DNA from: Isoetes taiwanensis
Taxonomy: Eukaryota; Streptophyta; Lycopodiopsida; Isoetales; Isoetaceae
Direction of reading: 5' to 3'
DNA length: 64,000 nt
Assembly: GCA_021234155.1 (NCBI GenBank)
Contig: JAJEKV010000096.1
Coordinates: 2,979,678-3,043,677, forward strand
Shown here: piece by piece, positions 1 through 11,354 of the stretch
Position numbering within the stretch: position 1 is the stretch's first letter
Layout of the letters: every line of letters starts with the position of its first letter
Program-made: the position numbers and the translations under genes
Notes under the pieces: generated by a model
What the model was told of the DNA's origin: nothing
The model's input: only the letters and a program-made list of their open reading frames with translations
Databases searched by the model: none

Positions 1-125
1 ATGTTCTGCTTAACCATGTGCGTAAGTTGTATCATAAAGAAGGAATGCAGAATTTATTGATGGTGCAGGCTTGTAATGGTGACACTATGAACATGTTTAG
101 TGTAGATGACATCTCGATGGTATAA

Positions 126-1784
126 AAGCGACTAGCCAATGGTAAAAGGCAAATGGATAGTTTTGGTTTAGTAGCTGAGCTGGTAAAATGGGCAGGAGAC
201 TCTGTGGTGGGCTATATCACTAACATGTTCAACAAAGCAATGGTGCAAGGGTTTCCTTCAGAGTGGCAGTGCAATAGGGTGGTACCAGTGCTTAAAGGAG
301 GAGATGTATCAGATGTGAATAATTATCGTACTATTATGGTGAGTAATATGTGGGCTAAGCTCTTTGCTACCATCACGGAGAGAAAGCTGAGTACATGGGC
401 AGAGGGGAATGGGGCAAGGGCCAAGGGCCAAGCTGGTTTTAGGCCATCTCACTCTACCACAGATCAACTAGTAACACTACGTGCCATCGTAGAAAATGTT
501 AAAGGGAAGAAAAAACCATTATTTCTGGCATTTGTAGATTACACTAAGGCGTTTGATATGGTGCCGCGGGATAAGTTGTGGGCTAGAATGGAAGTTTTGA
601 ATGTTCCTTTGGAGTTGCGATCAGCCGTTGGCCACCTATATACTAAAGTTCTGGTGGAGCTATCTAGTCCATGGTCAGACATTTGCAAAGAACGTGTAGA
701 TAGCAATATTGGAGTAAAGCAGGGATGTCCACTTTCTCCTACCTTGTTTGGTATCTTCATTGATGAGTTGGAGGATTGGGTTTTGTATCATGGGGGTCCA
801 GGAGCCCCTTTAGCTGAACATGTGATCTCACTTTTGCTATATACAGACGATGTAGTCCTCATAGCTAGGACGAAGCAAGGATTAGACAGACACTTGGAAA
901 TATTGGCGGATTTTTGTGACAGAACATGATTAGAGGTAAACATATCCAAAATTAAGGTTATGGTTGTGGGTACTTTAGCAAAACATGTGTTTCAGTACAA
1001 AGGACACGCCTTGGACTCTGTAACATCTTTTAAATACTTGGGTATTATCTTTGAAAGTAATTATAGATGGAACAAATGTATTGATCAGCGGTACAGCAAT
1101 GGCCTGAAAGCTTTATGGGCACTACAGAAGCAGTGTAGGAAAAGTTACTTGTGGAATTGGCCTATGAAAAAAATGCTCTTTAAAACTTTGGTCCAGACTG
1201 TTGTGTTGTATGGCTGTGAAGTTTGGGGCCCCAGTCGCACGGCCAATCTATGGTTGATCATTGAGAAGCTGCAAAAAAAGTTTTTATGTTCAGAACTTGG
1301 GGTTAAACTTCAAACACCCTATGCTATGATGCTCTCAGAAGGGGGTTTGCTTCCCTTAGAAGGTGAGGCTATCGTGCGGTTCGCATCATATCTGGCTAAA
1401 GTCCGTTGTATGGATGGAGATCGCTTACCTCACACTGCCATGCAGGCCAGTAAGGATAGGGGATGGTACCACGAAGTCTGGTTAGCAAAGTGGAACTTGA
1501 GGATGGAGGAACTGGAAGGTAGCAAAGCTGATATACAAGAATTGGTACGGCGACGGGTATGTGACAAGCTTTGGAGAGCACCTGAGACCAAAATGTTGTT
1601 CTATCGGCGCCATAAACCCTCAACTTGGGAAGCTAAGTATCTATTGGATGATGTTTCCACGCATTTCGGACATGTGTTAGCCCGCATGAGACTTAGCTCG
1701 ACATTACTTGAAGGTAGAGACGTATGTAGCACAAGATACCATGGGAACACCGCATATGTGAGATGTGTGGGGATGCAAAAATAG
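126..1784 (+). pseudogene. LINE-A ORF2 reverse transcriptase and connection region
   Basis: The polymerase would copy LINE RNA at the nicked target site. In order one sees the finger segment with NYRTIMVSN, the AGFRPSHSTTDQ motif, palm motif A (FVDYTKAFDMVPRDKLW), motif B (GVKQGCPLSPTLFG) and motif C (LLLYTDDVVLIA). Here the usual YADD box reads YTDD, which keeps both catalytic aspartates. After a single in-frame TGA at 927-929 the same frame continues with the thumb/connection signatures FKYLGIIF and VLYGCEVWGP. The fragment is about 550 codons. Apart from the stop codons it reads cleanly, so the copy is inactive but only mildly decayed. The assignment to a LINE reverse transcriptase is firm; the clade is not determined. 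Confidence 0.88.
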
Positions 1785-2056
1785 AGGATGAAAGTCACAC
1801 GCTGTTATACTGCTCAGCTTATGAAGATATACGATATCATTGGGGGGTGCATGCGTTGACACTGCTAGAATTGTTTAAGCTTCCTACTAAAGTCCAATGT
1901 CATTTTGTATTTGATGTATTGAGAGGGGAGAAGGACATTCTAGGAGAGATGAAATTGTTAGTGATTGTAGTATTAACGAGGATCTGGAGAGTGAGAGCAG
2001 TACCTACACAGATGGTGTTGGTGACAATTTTTGATGTAATGTTACTCGTCTTATAG
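1763..2056 (+). pseudogene. LINE-A ORF2 C-terminal zinc-knuckle segment
   Basis: The frame continuing ORF2 after a shift. It begins with a CxxC...H...C pattern (the preceding frame supplies the first cysteine), then E-D-E-S-H-T-L-L-Y-C, the same arrangement as 11140-11215 in copy 2. Such knuckles at the C-terminus of LINE ORF2 proteins are thought to bind the RNA or target DNA. The frame ends at 2056, about 50 bp before the CACTT tail, which fits the natural end of ORF2. The shift relative to the upstream frame is the main lesion. Confidence 0.7.
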
Positions 2057-2102
2057 ACCTGATAGGTCTCAACAAGACGTAATAAACACTTCACTTCACT
2101 TC

Positions 2103-2759
<657 letters not shown>

Positions 2760-2865
2760 AAAAACACAAAGCTCTGGTGAAATAATGAAGGAAGCGAGAC
2801 AAGTTGGCAAGAAGGTTTTCTGAAGGAATCGGGAAGCGGTTATTCAAGGAGATGCAGAATAGAAA

Positions 2866-3672
2866 CTTGAGACCATCAGGGTGGGAGCCCGGAACGTCAA
2901 TACACTAAGGTTCAGTGATGTAGACACAATGAACGATGTTCTGATAGAGCTAGATTTGGCATTTTTCTTAGAAACAGGGGAACATGAAGGACGTGGCTTG
3001 CTAGTAATTAATGGATTCTCTCTCGTCAACTCAATATGGAATCATAAGGGGTGGAGATATTGGCTATTATGTCGAGACAGAGTTTACACATCTAATCAAA
3101 TGAGAAACTTAAAAAGTATCAAAGAATTACATAATTTCCGGGTAGAAATAGAAGGCTTTTTGTTGTGGGATGTTATTTCCCACCAAGAGAGTCACCAACC
3201 TATAATTGTGGAGATGTAGACCAGGATGACCCATTTCATTACTTGAAACAAGACATGGTCATATTAACACCGCTGATGACACACTGCTTCTAGGGGATTT
3301 TAATGGACGCATTGCTAATAGGCAAGCATCCATTAGTAGTGACCATGGGGAAACGATATGGTTAGAAATTATGGATGATATAGAAGTTGATGGAATCCGA
3401 ATGGGCTAGATCCTCGCAAGACACAGCTTGACGGGTTAACCGTCAAGGGAATCATTTGCTAAATATGTGCACTAGGTTGGATCTTTTGATCTATAATGGT
3501 ACAAAGAAATTCCCTAATACAGGTTTGCATACATGTTGAGATGTAAGTGTGGTGGACTTTGCAGTTGCTAGTGCAAACTTTGATAAAGAGGTGGAGTTTT
3601 TACATAAGAGAGGTACGCACAGTGTCAGACCATGTTCCTTTAATCATGGAAATTTGTATAAGCGGAATGCTG
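2866..3672 (+). pseudogene. LINE-A copy 2 APE-type endonuclease domain
   Basis: The N-terminal ORF2 domain that nicks the target. Visible signatures in order: RVGARNVNTLR (N-terminal beta strand with the metal-site Asn), LAFFLETGEHEGRG (the usual Q-E-T-W replaced by L-E-T-G), GGDIGYYV, LLGDFNGRIA near 3288-3315 (catalytic Asp-Phe-Asn) and VSDHVPLIME near 3626-3655 (the essential Ser-Asp-His). Several frame changes and stops (for example near 3218 and 3405) break the domain. The order and spacing match the exonuclease-endonuclease-phosphatase fold of LINE endonucleases. Confidence 0.8.
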
Positions 3673-4189
3673 CAACATGCTAGACTAGTATATAAACAAC
3701 GCATTCACATGCATCAAGATAAGAACGAAATTTTTTAAAAGATTTGTGAGGAGCATGTTAATAAGATTCATTGGCCATCTTATCCGGATAAAAGAAGCGA
3801 CTTGCTTTCATCCATGTTGCTATATAGTGCTGTGAACAGTGCTTCCAGTCTAAGAGGAGATAATTGGGGTTGCCTTGCAACTCTTAGTTTGATGTAGAGT
3901 GTAAAGAGAAGCGACAACAATATAAACAAGCTATAGATAGCAGTAAGCAAAACCTGGAAAAAGAATATATGAAGCTGATTGAATATAAGAGAACAACTGC
4001 ATAAGAAACATGAAGTGCTGGTAATAGAATTGGTTGCTTTTGGAACAGATTGAGATCCAAAGAGAAACATGAGATGAAGATGGATTTAGACATGTTGATA
4101 CAACAAATACATAAGTTGTACTTCGTCTCCAGGGTAGAAGATATGCAGAACGAGGAGAGAAGTGGAAAAGCGGCAGATATCCGGGGGCT

Positions 4190-4843
4190 GGTTTCTAAAA
4201 TGATCAAATGGGCTGGAACCTCAACACCAAAGATCCTCACTTTGATGTAATGCAGCGTTAGGTGAAGGATTTCCAAAGTCTTGGCAGGTGAATAGAGTTA
4301 TTCCACTACATGACACAGGTGATGAGACGGGTCCAAACAACTATTGCATGATAATGATTAGTAACCTCTTTTCCATGTTGTTTGTTACTATTCTTGAGTG
4401 TAAATTAAGCAATTGGGCAGAAGAGAATGAGGTTAGAGCCCAAGGGTAAGAGGGCTTTAGTAAAAAAGATCCACAAGTGACCATTTAGCGACATTTAGAG
4501 GTCTGATGCATTTCGTAAAAGGCACTAAAAGATCAATGTTTGCCACTTTTGTAGATATTGCAAAAGCGTTTGACATGGTGCAACGGGATAGACTGGATGC
4601 ACTTGGGGTGCCCATTGTGTGACAGGGCGCAGTGAGGACTCTCCATGAGAAAGTAATGGTACAATTTTCATTCCCATTTTCTCAAATATGCCTGATCTAG
4701 TTGAGAGGAATATTGGGGTTAAACAAGGATACCCTCTTTTTCCCACATTATTCGGTCTATTCATAGATGAGCTGGATAGCCCAATTTGATGGGGATGGCT
4801 TTGCATTAGAAGGGTATGATATTATGTTGCTTTTATATGTTGA
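4190..4843 (+). pseudogene. LINE-A copy 2 reverse transcriptase, first part
   Basis: Follows about 500 bp of coding remnant that is hard to read. Signatures include IKWAGTSTP, palm motif A (TFVDIAKAFDMVQRDRL near 4545-4595) and motif B in two frames (IGVKQG then PTLFGLFIDELD near 4710-4785). The segment ends at LLLYV plus the first two bases of an Asp codon, exactly where the Helitron begins. Multiple frameshifts make it non-functional irrespective of the insertion. Confidence 0.8.
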
Positions 4844-4871
4844 CTAGAAAACGTGCCCAGCGTTGCTGGGC
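4844..4871 (-). other. Helitron 3' terminus (hairpin plus CTAG)
   Basis: A seven-base-pair perfect stem with a three-base loop, then an A/T-rich spacer and CTAG, read on the minus strand. This is the recognition structure for termination of rolling-circle transfer in Helitrons. Confidence 0.85.
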
Positions 4872-5539
4872 TTTTCATCGAGATTAAATTCAATGGTTAA
4901 TAAGAAGATGATTTATAATTTAAGGCATGCCAATTCATATGCACAACCTTCTATATGCAAAAACATATTATTCCATAACATAAAGAATGCAAAAGCATGA
5001 GATAATAATCGTTTTAAGCCAATCTTGCACCGTTTTAAACACAAACTCCAATTCTTATCTGCAGCAGATAGCCCAATCTGAAAGTTAGAGCTATTCGACA
5101 AGGGAAATTTGATTTAGCTCGAATTCACATAAAAAAGGGCTTTAAAGCAAAGCAACTGATTATGCTCGAATGCTTTAGATGCAAATGCATGGCTACGGAG
5201 CAAAAATTTTAGAAATCAATCTGGAGATTGAAAAACACCCCAATTGAATGTGGATCTTCATCATTTAATCTAGAACTTCTAATTGGTAATAATAGCAACA
5301 TAAGGCAAAACACTTATAGGTATACAAGGTATGTCATCAAAGCATAACATATGAGTTTTTATTTTTTTTAGAATAAAAATAATTGAATTGGTTTTATGTA
5401 TACTATATAGAATACGTTTACATACAAAATCGTCGAACAAAGGTGCTTTCAAGAGCATGAATTATCCGCATCTTATCTTTATTCAAAGATTCTATCCACA
5501 CTGAAGAAATGCCACGCATGGAACAGAGATGAGGTCCAT

Positions 5540-6380
5540 TTACCTATCAAACCGTGCATACCATAGCAGGAGCTTAAACCTTTCCAGTGCTTGGTCACGA
5601 GGATATATACAATTTCTGATGGAGGAAAACTGGCCCTCATTTATTATACAGCTTGCTTGTAAGGAACATGTTGAATTTCTCTTATTATCTGCAACATTTT
5701 GAATTTTCTCAGGTTTTGGATGAGAAGTATCATTTAAACAAGTAGAGTGATAGACATGTATGCAGAAAAATGTCACCACCCCAACATCCTGTAAATCAAG
5801 TGGGTCTAAACATATGCAGCACCGACCACTACCACTCATGTCCGATAATCCCTGTCCATTTTTCTGCTTCTGACTAAGAACATCTTCTGATCCTGGAAGA
5901 GTAATAGTTTGCGCAGAGCCAGCAGCAGCAACTTTGTTAGTAGCTTCTTTGCCGCCAACATGAATGCCATGACGAGCAACACCGAACTTCTTTGCTTGTA
6001 GGTTGACACAATCAGCCTGGAGCAATATTAGCAATTAATGGTAACATGACAAGAAAAAACTAAAATGCTATTCAAGAACATAACAAGTGTGTATGATCCA
6101 CCCACCATGTCTGGGTCATGTAGGCACTGGTTAATTAACTCTTCCCAAAGCTCTTCAACATGTTGTGTCTTAACAAAGTCTATAGCCTGCAAACATTGCA
6201 TATGGTGTTGGTGATTATCTAATAATATACCTCCAACCTAGAAACACCTGCCCTGACCTCACCTCTTGCATATCCCATAATTTTTTTTTAACAATAAGGG
6301 CCAATGCCTCTCGAGAGTTACCCATGCGACCAAGGATGAACAATTGCTCTTTTTCAACGCTCTTCTGGTGCATAATTCAT
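5540..6380 (-). pseudogene. VPS41: Captured VPS41 fragments with RING-H2 end
   Basis: Three exon-like blocks on the Helitron's own sense strand resemble the C-terminal third of plant VPS41, a HOPS-complex subunit that tethers membranes at the vacuole. Block a (about 6370-6262) reads EKEQLFILGRMGNSREALALI, matching the clathrin-heavy-chain-repeat region. Block b (about 6190-6104) reads FVKTQHVEELWEELINQCLHD. Block c (about 6017-5540) contains ADCVNLQAKKFGVARHGI, then the zinc-binding CCICLDPLDLQDVGVVTFFC with a following HVYHSTC. Intron-like sequence separates the blocks. The stretch that should join blocks b and c in VPS41 is missing, so an internal exon was lost. This is a gene fragment, not a functional gene. 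Recognition is from memory of the family; the RING-H2 spacing is directly visible. Confidence 0.72.
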
Positions 6381-7670
6381 ATGCCTATAGAATGCTTAAC
6401 ATGTGGAGTTCAAGGGCCAATAACTTGATGGCAACAATTTATGGGAGCTAGTTAACACCTTATCTAAAGAGTAGTAATCAACTTTGCTTCTTAAAAAGCG
6501 TAACAAAAGCCTAGGTTCATACTACGCATAAAAGCTCCACCTACAAAAATTAATAAGTGGCTTTCGTGATTAAATCTTGCCGCAGTAGTAAATGCAATTT
6601 GAAACCCGACAAAAGATAGGCTATGGTACATTTTGTAAGCCATGAAATTCTTTTTCAAATTGTGGGTCCTTTTCAAATAAAGAATCACGGTACAAATGCA
6701 ATAGATATCTGTAAGTTTCATCACCTTGACTTTACGTAGTTCTTCAACCACCTCGCCATAGAGACATTCTTTTCTGTTGCAAAAGTAATGTCACTGCCCT
6801 TTTGCCATCCAGCTTCAGCAACGGTAATACCTAAACCACAAAGTTGGATCAAATGAACAAAATGAAAATATCAAGTGAACATTCTCTAAGCCACCATTAA
6901 CCACTTACTTTACCATAAAGCGGTTGTACAAATTGTGTCTCTCAATAAAATCGACACGCCATCCTTACCCAACTTCGTAAATGACAAAGCATGTTCAACA
7001 TTAGCAAAATCTTCTACTTACGACGAATAAAGACATTGCGACATTCACCTCCAAATAAATTGACAAAGCCTATAGAGCTCGACCTATGCCTATAACCACG
7101 AGACAAGCCCATAGAATTAGCTATAAAAAAACTGATTATTAAGATTCGGTGATATTATTTTGTTGTTGTGCTTACCTCACGAAAAAATAGAGGACCATGA
7201 AATATAATTTAGTTGTAACTCAATAGCTGTAATAAGCTGTTGGAGCGAGAATAAATTGTTGGCGGCGGGATCGCATCGGTTGCTAACAAGCGCTCATGGT
7301 TGGCGGGATTGGTGACAAATGCATTCAAAACCATCACGGAAGACACAACTAATAAATCAGATTCGGAAGAACAATCTTTGAAAACTAACTATTGACAACA
7401 AAAAGTCATTCCTCATTACCTCATATATTGTGTCACGTAGTTGTGGATTGCTTGTGGGGATATAGGGGAGCAAGAGCAGAAGTTGTTCAAACTACCTTGG
7501 GAGCATAAATCAAACTACAAACTCTTTGGCGACTTTATAAGAGAAAAGATTACATCCTTGATCTCATGGATTGCTATGGCTGAATAGAGCGGTCTCCATG
7601 TATATCTATAAGGAAAATGAGGCGGGATTATAAAGGCATAGCGGATGGCCATCAAATAATGGCTCATCTC
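6381..7670. other. Helitron interior, unassigned
   Basis: Mostly AT-rich. One exon-like block on the minus strand (about 6830-6745) reads ITVAEAGWQKGSDITFATEK with a plausible splice edge. I do not recognise it; it may be another captured exon. Nothing else supportable. Confidence 0.3.
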
Positions 7671-9296
7671 GTTTGAAAAAGCTTCATCCGGGTTGTATCT
7701 TTATTAAGGGAGTTCGAGAATGCTTGAGGACTGAGGGATCGGACTCTAGTTCCTGCGAATCATTGGGCCCCATCTTCAACTTCGGTAGGAATATCTACTG
7801 CTGCAAGTCCTCCTCAGATTCCTCAACAATAGCTTCCATCACTATGCTTTGCCTTTGGAATGCATTTGGAATTATTTCACCGGACTTAGTTTGTTTCAAG
7901 GTGTGTTGGACATGACATCAGCCTTTGAAGATTGGAAAAAGGAAAAAACATTTCCATGCTCAGCTCTTGTTGGATCACATCCCGACACGTTCACTTCCAT
8001 AACATCTTTGCCAAAAGTGTTCCTACCAATATCGGAATCAAATGTGCATCCTTTGAAAAAAGCAAATGGCAAGTCGCAGATCTGCATAGGGCAAAAACCA
8101 ATTCATTAAAGCAAATCAAATAGATGCAAGTGTAAAATAGAGGGTTACCTTGTGGAGTATAGTTGGACTTTTACCCCCAACGAAGAACTGCACACGGTTC
8201 TCACGGATGAAGCAAACCAAAATACCCAAGCAGGAGCAGTGTCTCCAGTAACAATGATGCAACATATCAAGACAGCACAGTAATTAGGAAGGATATAGTT
8301 CTTCTTCAGTAATTAGGAAGGATATAGTTGTCTTCTTTAACAGTTACAAACAGTAGTGATTGAAAACCTTACAGCAAACAACTAACTCATGCACTTTAGG
8401 GTATGCATACTACTGCAACCTGCATACCTGATCAGCAGCATTCTTCCATTTGCACGTGCAGTATGAAAGGAGAAAGCTAACAAGATGGAAAGACTCCATT
8501 CGCAAGTCTGGCAATCCCTGCATAAAATATGCAATATATTTAGTGTATCGAGCCTGTCTATAGAATGCATTACAGAATAAAATTCAAAACTGGTAACCTA
8601 CAAATTTCAAACTGAACCAGCCTCAAGTTTTGCCAAGTTGGAATTCCTCTGAACTTTGGTGGTATACACTGCAAGTAAAGATACCCATTCGGGACTTAGC
8701 ATGCCGCATTTCCAATTCTAACAAAAACTTCTCACAACCGAACATTGTGAAGACAAGGATGATGCAAAACAAGGTATTAGACTGCTGTCTTTCAAACCAC
8801 AGCCATAGATTTCCTAAAAAAGACCTTACCAGTTTTCTCCAATGTCTCAGCGACGCATCTTGTGGTAGACAACTCTTTGGCCATTCTAGGGAATCGGGGA
8901 TGCAACGACAGATTGGAGCTGGAAGTAGCAAAATAAAAATGTGAACCCACATGTTTTCGTTATGAATAGCACTGTAAGCATTGAGCTTTTCTATGGCGTC
9001 GGTTTTGACCATGTGGTAGCTTGGTTACCCAAGGTTACAGGCCGAATGGGGTTTATTCTTAAGAAAATAGACAAAATTCCTCTATCATTCATGTTTTATC
9101 TCGAGCACGAAAATTTTTCGGGCATGCTATCATTCATGTTCCGTCTCGAGCATGGATCCGACTTCCCCTCAATCGCATCAACGCAGAAGAAAAAAGAAGC
9201 CGCCCAAACAAACCGTCTAATCAAGGGACCAAAATAACCTAAAAAAATCCACGGCCCAAAATGCGCGCACAGATTATCCCAAAACTCCTTTATTAC
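7671..9296 (-). pseudogene. Captured exon-like blocks of unknown genes in the Helitron
   Basis: Several minus-strand blocks look like exons because they are open and edged by AG/GT. They are: 8087-7896 (DLPFAFFKGCTFDSDIGRN), about 8220-8150 (LVCFIRENRVQFFVGGKSP), about 8520-8430 (GLPDLRMESFHLVSFLLSY, preceded by TTTGCAG) and 9012-8623 (CLPQDASLRHWRKLVRSFL). All lie on the same strand as the VPS41 blocks and as the Helitron. I cannot name the source gene or genes. They could come from one multi-exon gene or from several captures. Confidence 0.35.
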
Positions 9297-9326
9297 TATA
9301 TATAGATAGATAGATAGATAGATAGA
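9297..9326. repeat. (GATA)n at the Helitron 5' end
   Basis: About seven GATA units at the terminus. On the minus strand this makes the Helitron begin TCTATCTATC. The repeat blurs the terminus, but the LINE reading frame resumes at T9327. Confidence 0.85.
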
Positions 9327-9595
9327 TGATATAGTGCTGATATCACAAAGCGTGCAAGGGATGCAAGCGAACATGGCTAAGACGAAGGTGATAGTGTTTG
9401 TTGCCAACTGAGTGGATAAATATGCTTTCCTCTATAAGGGGGATAAACTTGACCTTGTGGATAACTATAAATATCTTGGTCTGATAGTGGACAAAAGTTC
9501 TAGCTGGAATCAGGTGGTGAAATATGGGATTTTAGCTTGAGAAAAATGCTCTTTACATCGCTTGTACAAATAGTTGTACTATATGGCTGTGAAGT
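9327..9595 (+). pseudogene. LINE-A copy 2 RT/connection, middle piece
   Basis: Resumes with the second half of motif C (Asp-Asp-Ile-Val-Leu-Ile), then KTKVIVF and NYKYLGLIVDKSSSWNQVV, and ends at YMAVKL/YGCEV just before the LTR insertion. Copy 1 has the equivalent run at 850-1225. Stops and frame changes are present. Confidence 0.8.
9591..9595. other. Left target duplication of LTR-1 (GAAGT)
   Basis: Pairs with AAAGT at 10778-10782; one mismatch. Five bases is the size expected for this class of LTR element. Confidence 0.65.
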
Positions 9596-10777
9596 TGTGA
9601 TGTTCTAATATAATATGGTATGAATACGTATATTATACTACCACATCACTCATACATGTCACCTTGATGACATGTACTTGGAAATCGTAAAGGGTTGCAC
9701 CCTAGGGGGCAACCTCTGACTTTTAGTCCGACAATGAGTTGGGTTAGCATGTTATATTAGCCTTAGCGGCCTTATAGATTTTGAGATCACAAGCCCTAAC
9801 AAAGGAACCTAACCATGTATATTTAGGTAGATAGATTAGATGTTATTCTGTATTTCAATTCTATGTGAGAATGTTCTATTTTATGTGCACTCCTGTGTAT
9901 TGGGAAGAAGGGTAGAGTCCCTGAAAGCCTTATTACTTGATGTATCTAGATCGCCTCATTAATTCCCAATTAATGTAGCCTGTGCATAAGATCCCGTCTG
10001 CCTGTGGGTGGCGGGGCTAGACCGGTGGATAAGAAGGACATGATCCATTGCAAATCGATCCCTCCAGTGTGTAAAGCCTACCAGGGATCTTAGCGGGCTA
10101 GGCCTTATGGCTTGCCACTGCATGTGGGCAAGGCATGGGCTCGACACTTCTTGGGTGATATGTCACCTTCAATGAGGTTCAAGTCGTAGACAGACAGTGG
10201 CCGGCATGCATACCTTTGGAGGGAGTGATCTTCTCCTGCCTCGTCGGGACTGGGGAGATGAAACCCAGGAGTAGCCCCCTCGGCTACGCACCCGGCTAGG
10301 CTACGGTCAAGTCCCAAGACTTATCATCCTATTCAGCAAAGTATGCACAGGAGGGGCAGATGGAGAGGACTACCCAACAGCCATATTTCTATGCCAGTGC
10401 AATCCAACACTATGAGTTCTGTCTACAATGACTTCTGGAGATCCAAACCGTCAGTCCATTCCCCCTTGAGTCAGAGTCTTGGGTAGGATCTCCTCCATGT
10501 TGATGTTGTTTACGTTCTTGATATGTATGCTATGGTAAGCCGCCCTTCGAGGTGGGGCTATTTATATTTCATGTCATGTGCTCATATCTATTTACGCTTC
10601 CGCATCTAGAATGGTCCCGAGGGAAGACGGGATAAATGACACGTCCATTCTTCCTCATCGATTCCTTGCCAAGGGATTAATGTCAGGTCGACGGCCTCTG
10701 CCAGCTTGGTTTCCAGAGGGATGAACTCCGGCTTCAGATACAATGGGAGTATCGTAGATGAAGTAGGGGACGTCACA
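9596..10777 (-). mobile_element. Solo LTR (LTR-1)
   Basis: A 1182-bp block with short inverted ends (TGTGATGT... and ...ACGTCACA) flanked by GAAGT/AAAGT, cutting a LINE-A codon run that is continuous in copy 1 (about 1205-1230). There are no internal coding domains and no second LTR, so it reads as a solo LTR left by recombination. It matches LTR-2 (36571-45768) in inverse orientation over most of its length. Orientation is inferred: TGTGACGTCCCC, at the right end read on the minus strand, resembles the TGTGACG start of the gypsy LTR at 35937, so I call it minus. Confidence 0.75.
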
Positions 10778-11345
10778 AAAGTTTGGGATCTAGAGCTATC
10801 CATGGACAGTTGGAAAAAGATTGAAAAGGTACAAAAGAAATTCTTTCATGCAGAATTAGGTGGACTTTGTTCTTGGAAAGTGGGGGGTGAATATTGCAGA
10901 CTTGGAGTCCAACAAAGATGACATCAAAGGTTGGATGAGGGCATGCCATCCACAAAATGTGGAATGTACCTTAGGTTAAGAAAGAACATTACAGAACTGT
11001 CATGAACCCTGAGTTACAGGAAGCTGCATATCTTAAGGCTAGATTGTCAATGAAGCTTAGACATATAAGCAGAATGAGACTCAACTCACATCATCTGGGG
11101 GTGGAGGTTGGGCGTTGGGCTAGAATACTGCATGCACTAAGATGTTGTAAGGTATGTGGATTGAATGAAGTTGAAGATGAGGTACATATAATTCTAATCT
11201 GCCCATATCAGTCCATTCGCATGAAGTTTGGTATATATGTAACAAAACTGGTAAACTTCTTTGATTTGCCCTCAATCACAATTGGACGGCTTCTAGTAGA
11301 TGTTACGCAGGCAAGAAACACCAGTATTCAAAATTTGAAATCATT
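10778..11345 (+). pseudogene. LINE-A copy 2 C-terminal region with zinc knuckle
   Basis: Reads LSMDSWKKIEKVQKKFFHAELG directly after the LTR, the equivalent of IEKLQKKFLCSELG in copy 1. From 11002 an open frame carries CKVCGLNEVEDEVHIILICPY, the CxxC-H-C knuckle of the family. Similarity ends near 11345; no CACTT tail is left, so the 3' end is lost or overwritten. Confidence 0.75.
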
Positions 11346-11354
11346 GATGGGAGC

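Larger units (their letters stand above)
4844..9326 (-). mobile_element. Non-autonomous Helitron carrying host gene fragments
   Basis: On the minus strand the element starts with TC (TCTATCTATC..., 9326 downward). It ends with a GC-rich hairpin (GCCCAGC-AAC-GCTGGGC at 4855-4871) followed about 10 nt later by CTAG (4847-4844). It sits between an A (4843) and a T (9327). TC start, 3' hairpin, CTRR end, A/T insertion and no target duplication are the Helitron hallmarks. Removing the 4483 bp rejoins the LINE-A reading frame through motif C without gain or loss of a base, and LINE-A copy 1 at about 835-855 is the uninterrupted equivalent. No Rep/helicase ORF is seen, so mobilisation would need an autonomous partner. 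The (GATA)n run at the 5' terminus makes that terminus a little variable, but the LINE junction fixes it. Confidence 0.9.
2760..11345 (+). mobile_element. LINE family A, copy 2, split into three pieces
   Basis: One LINE in the same orientation as copy 1, now in three blocks: 2760-4843 (endonuclease and first part of the RT), 9327-9595 (RT after motif C into the connection) and 10778-11345 (C-terminal region). The gaps are a Helitron and a probable solo LTR. The reading continues across both gaps when compared with copy 1: the RT motif C codons are cut at 4843/9327, and the Gly-Cys-Glu-Val-Trp codons are cut at 9595/10783. Many frameshifts and stops make this copy older than copy 1. Its exact 5' end is unclear, because coding similarity only starts near 2866. 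Confidence 0.85.
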
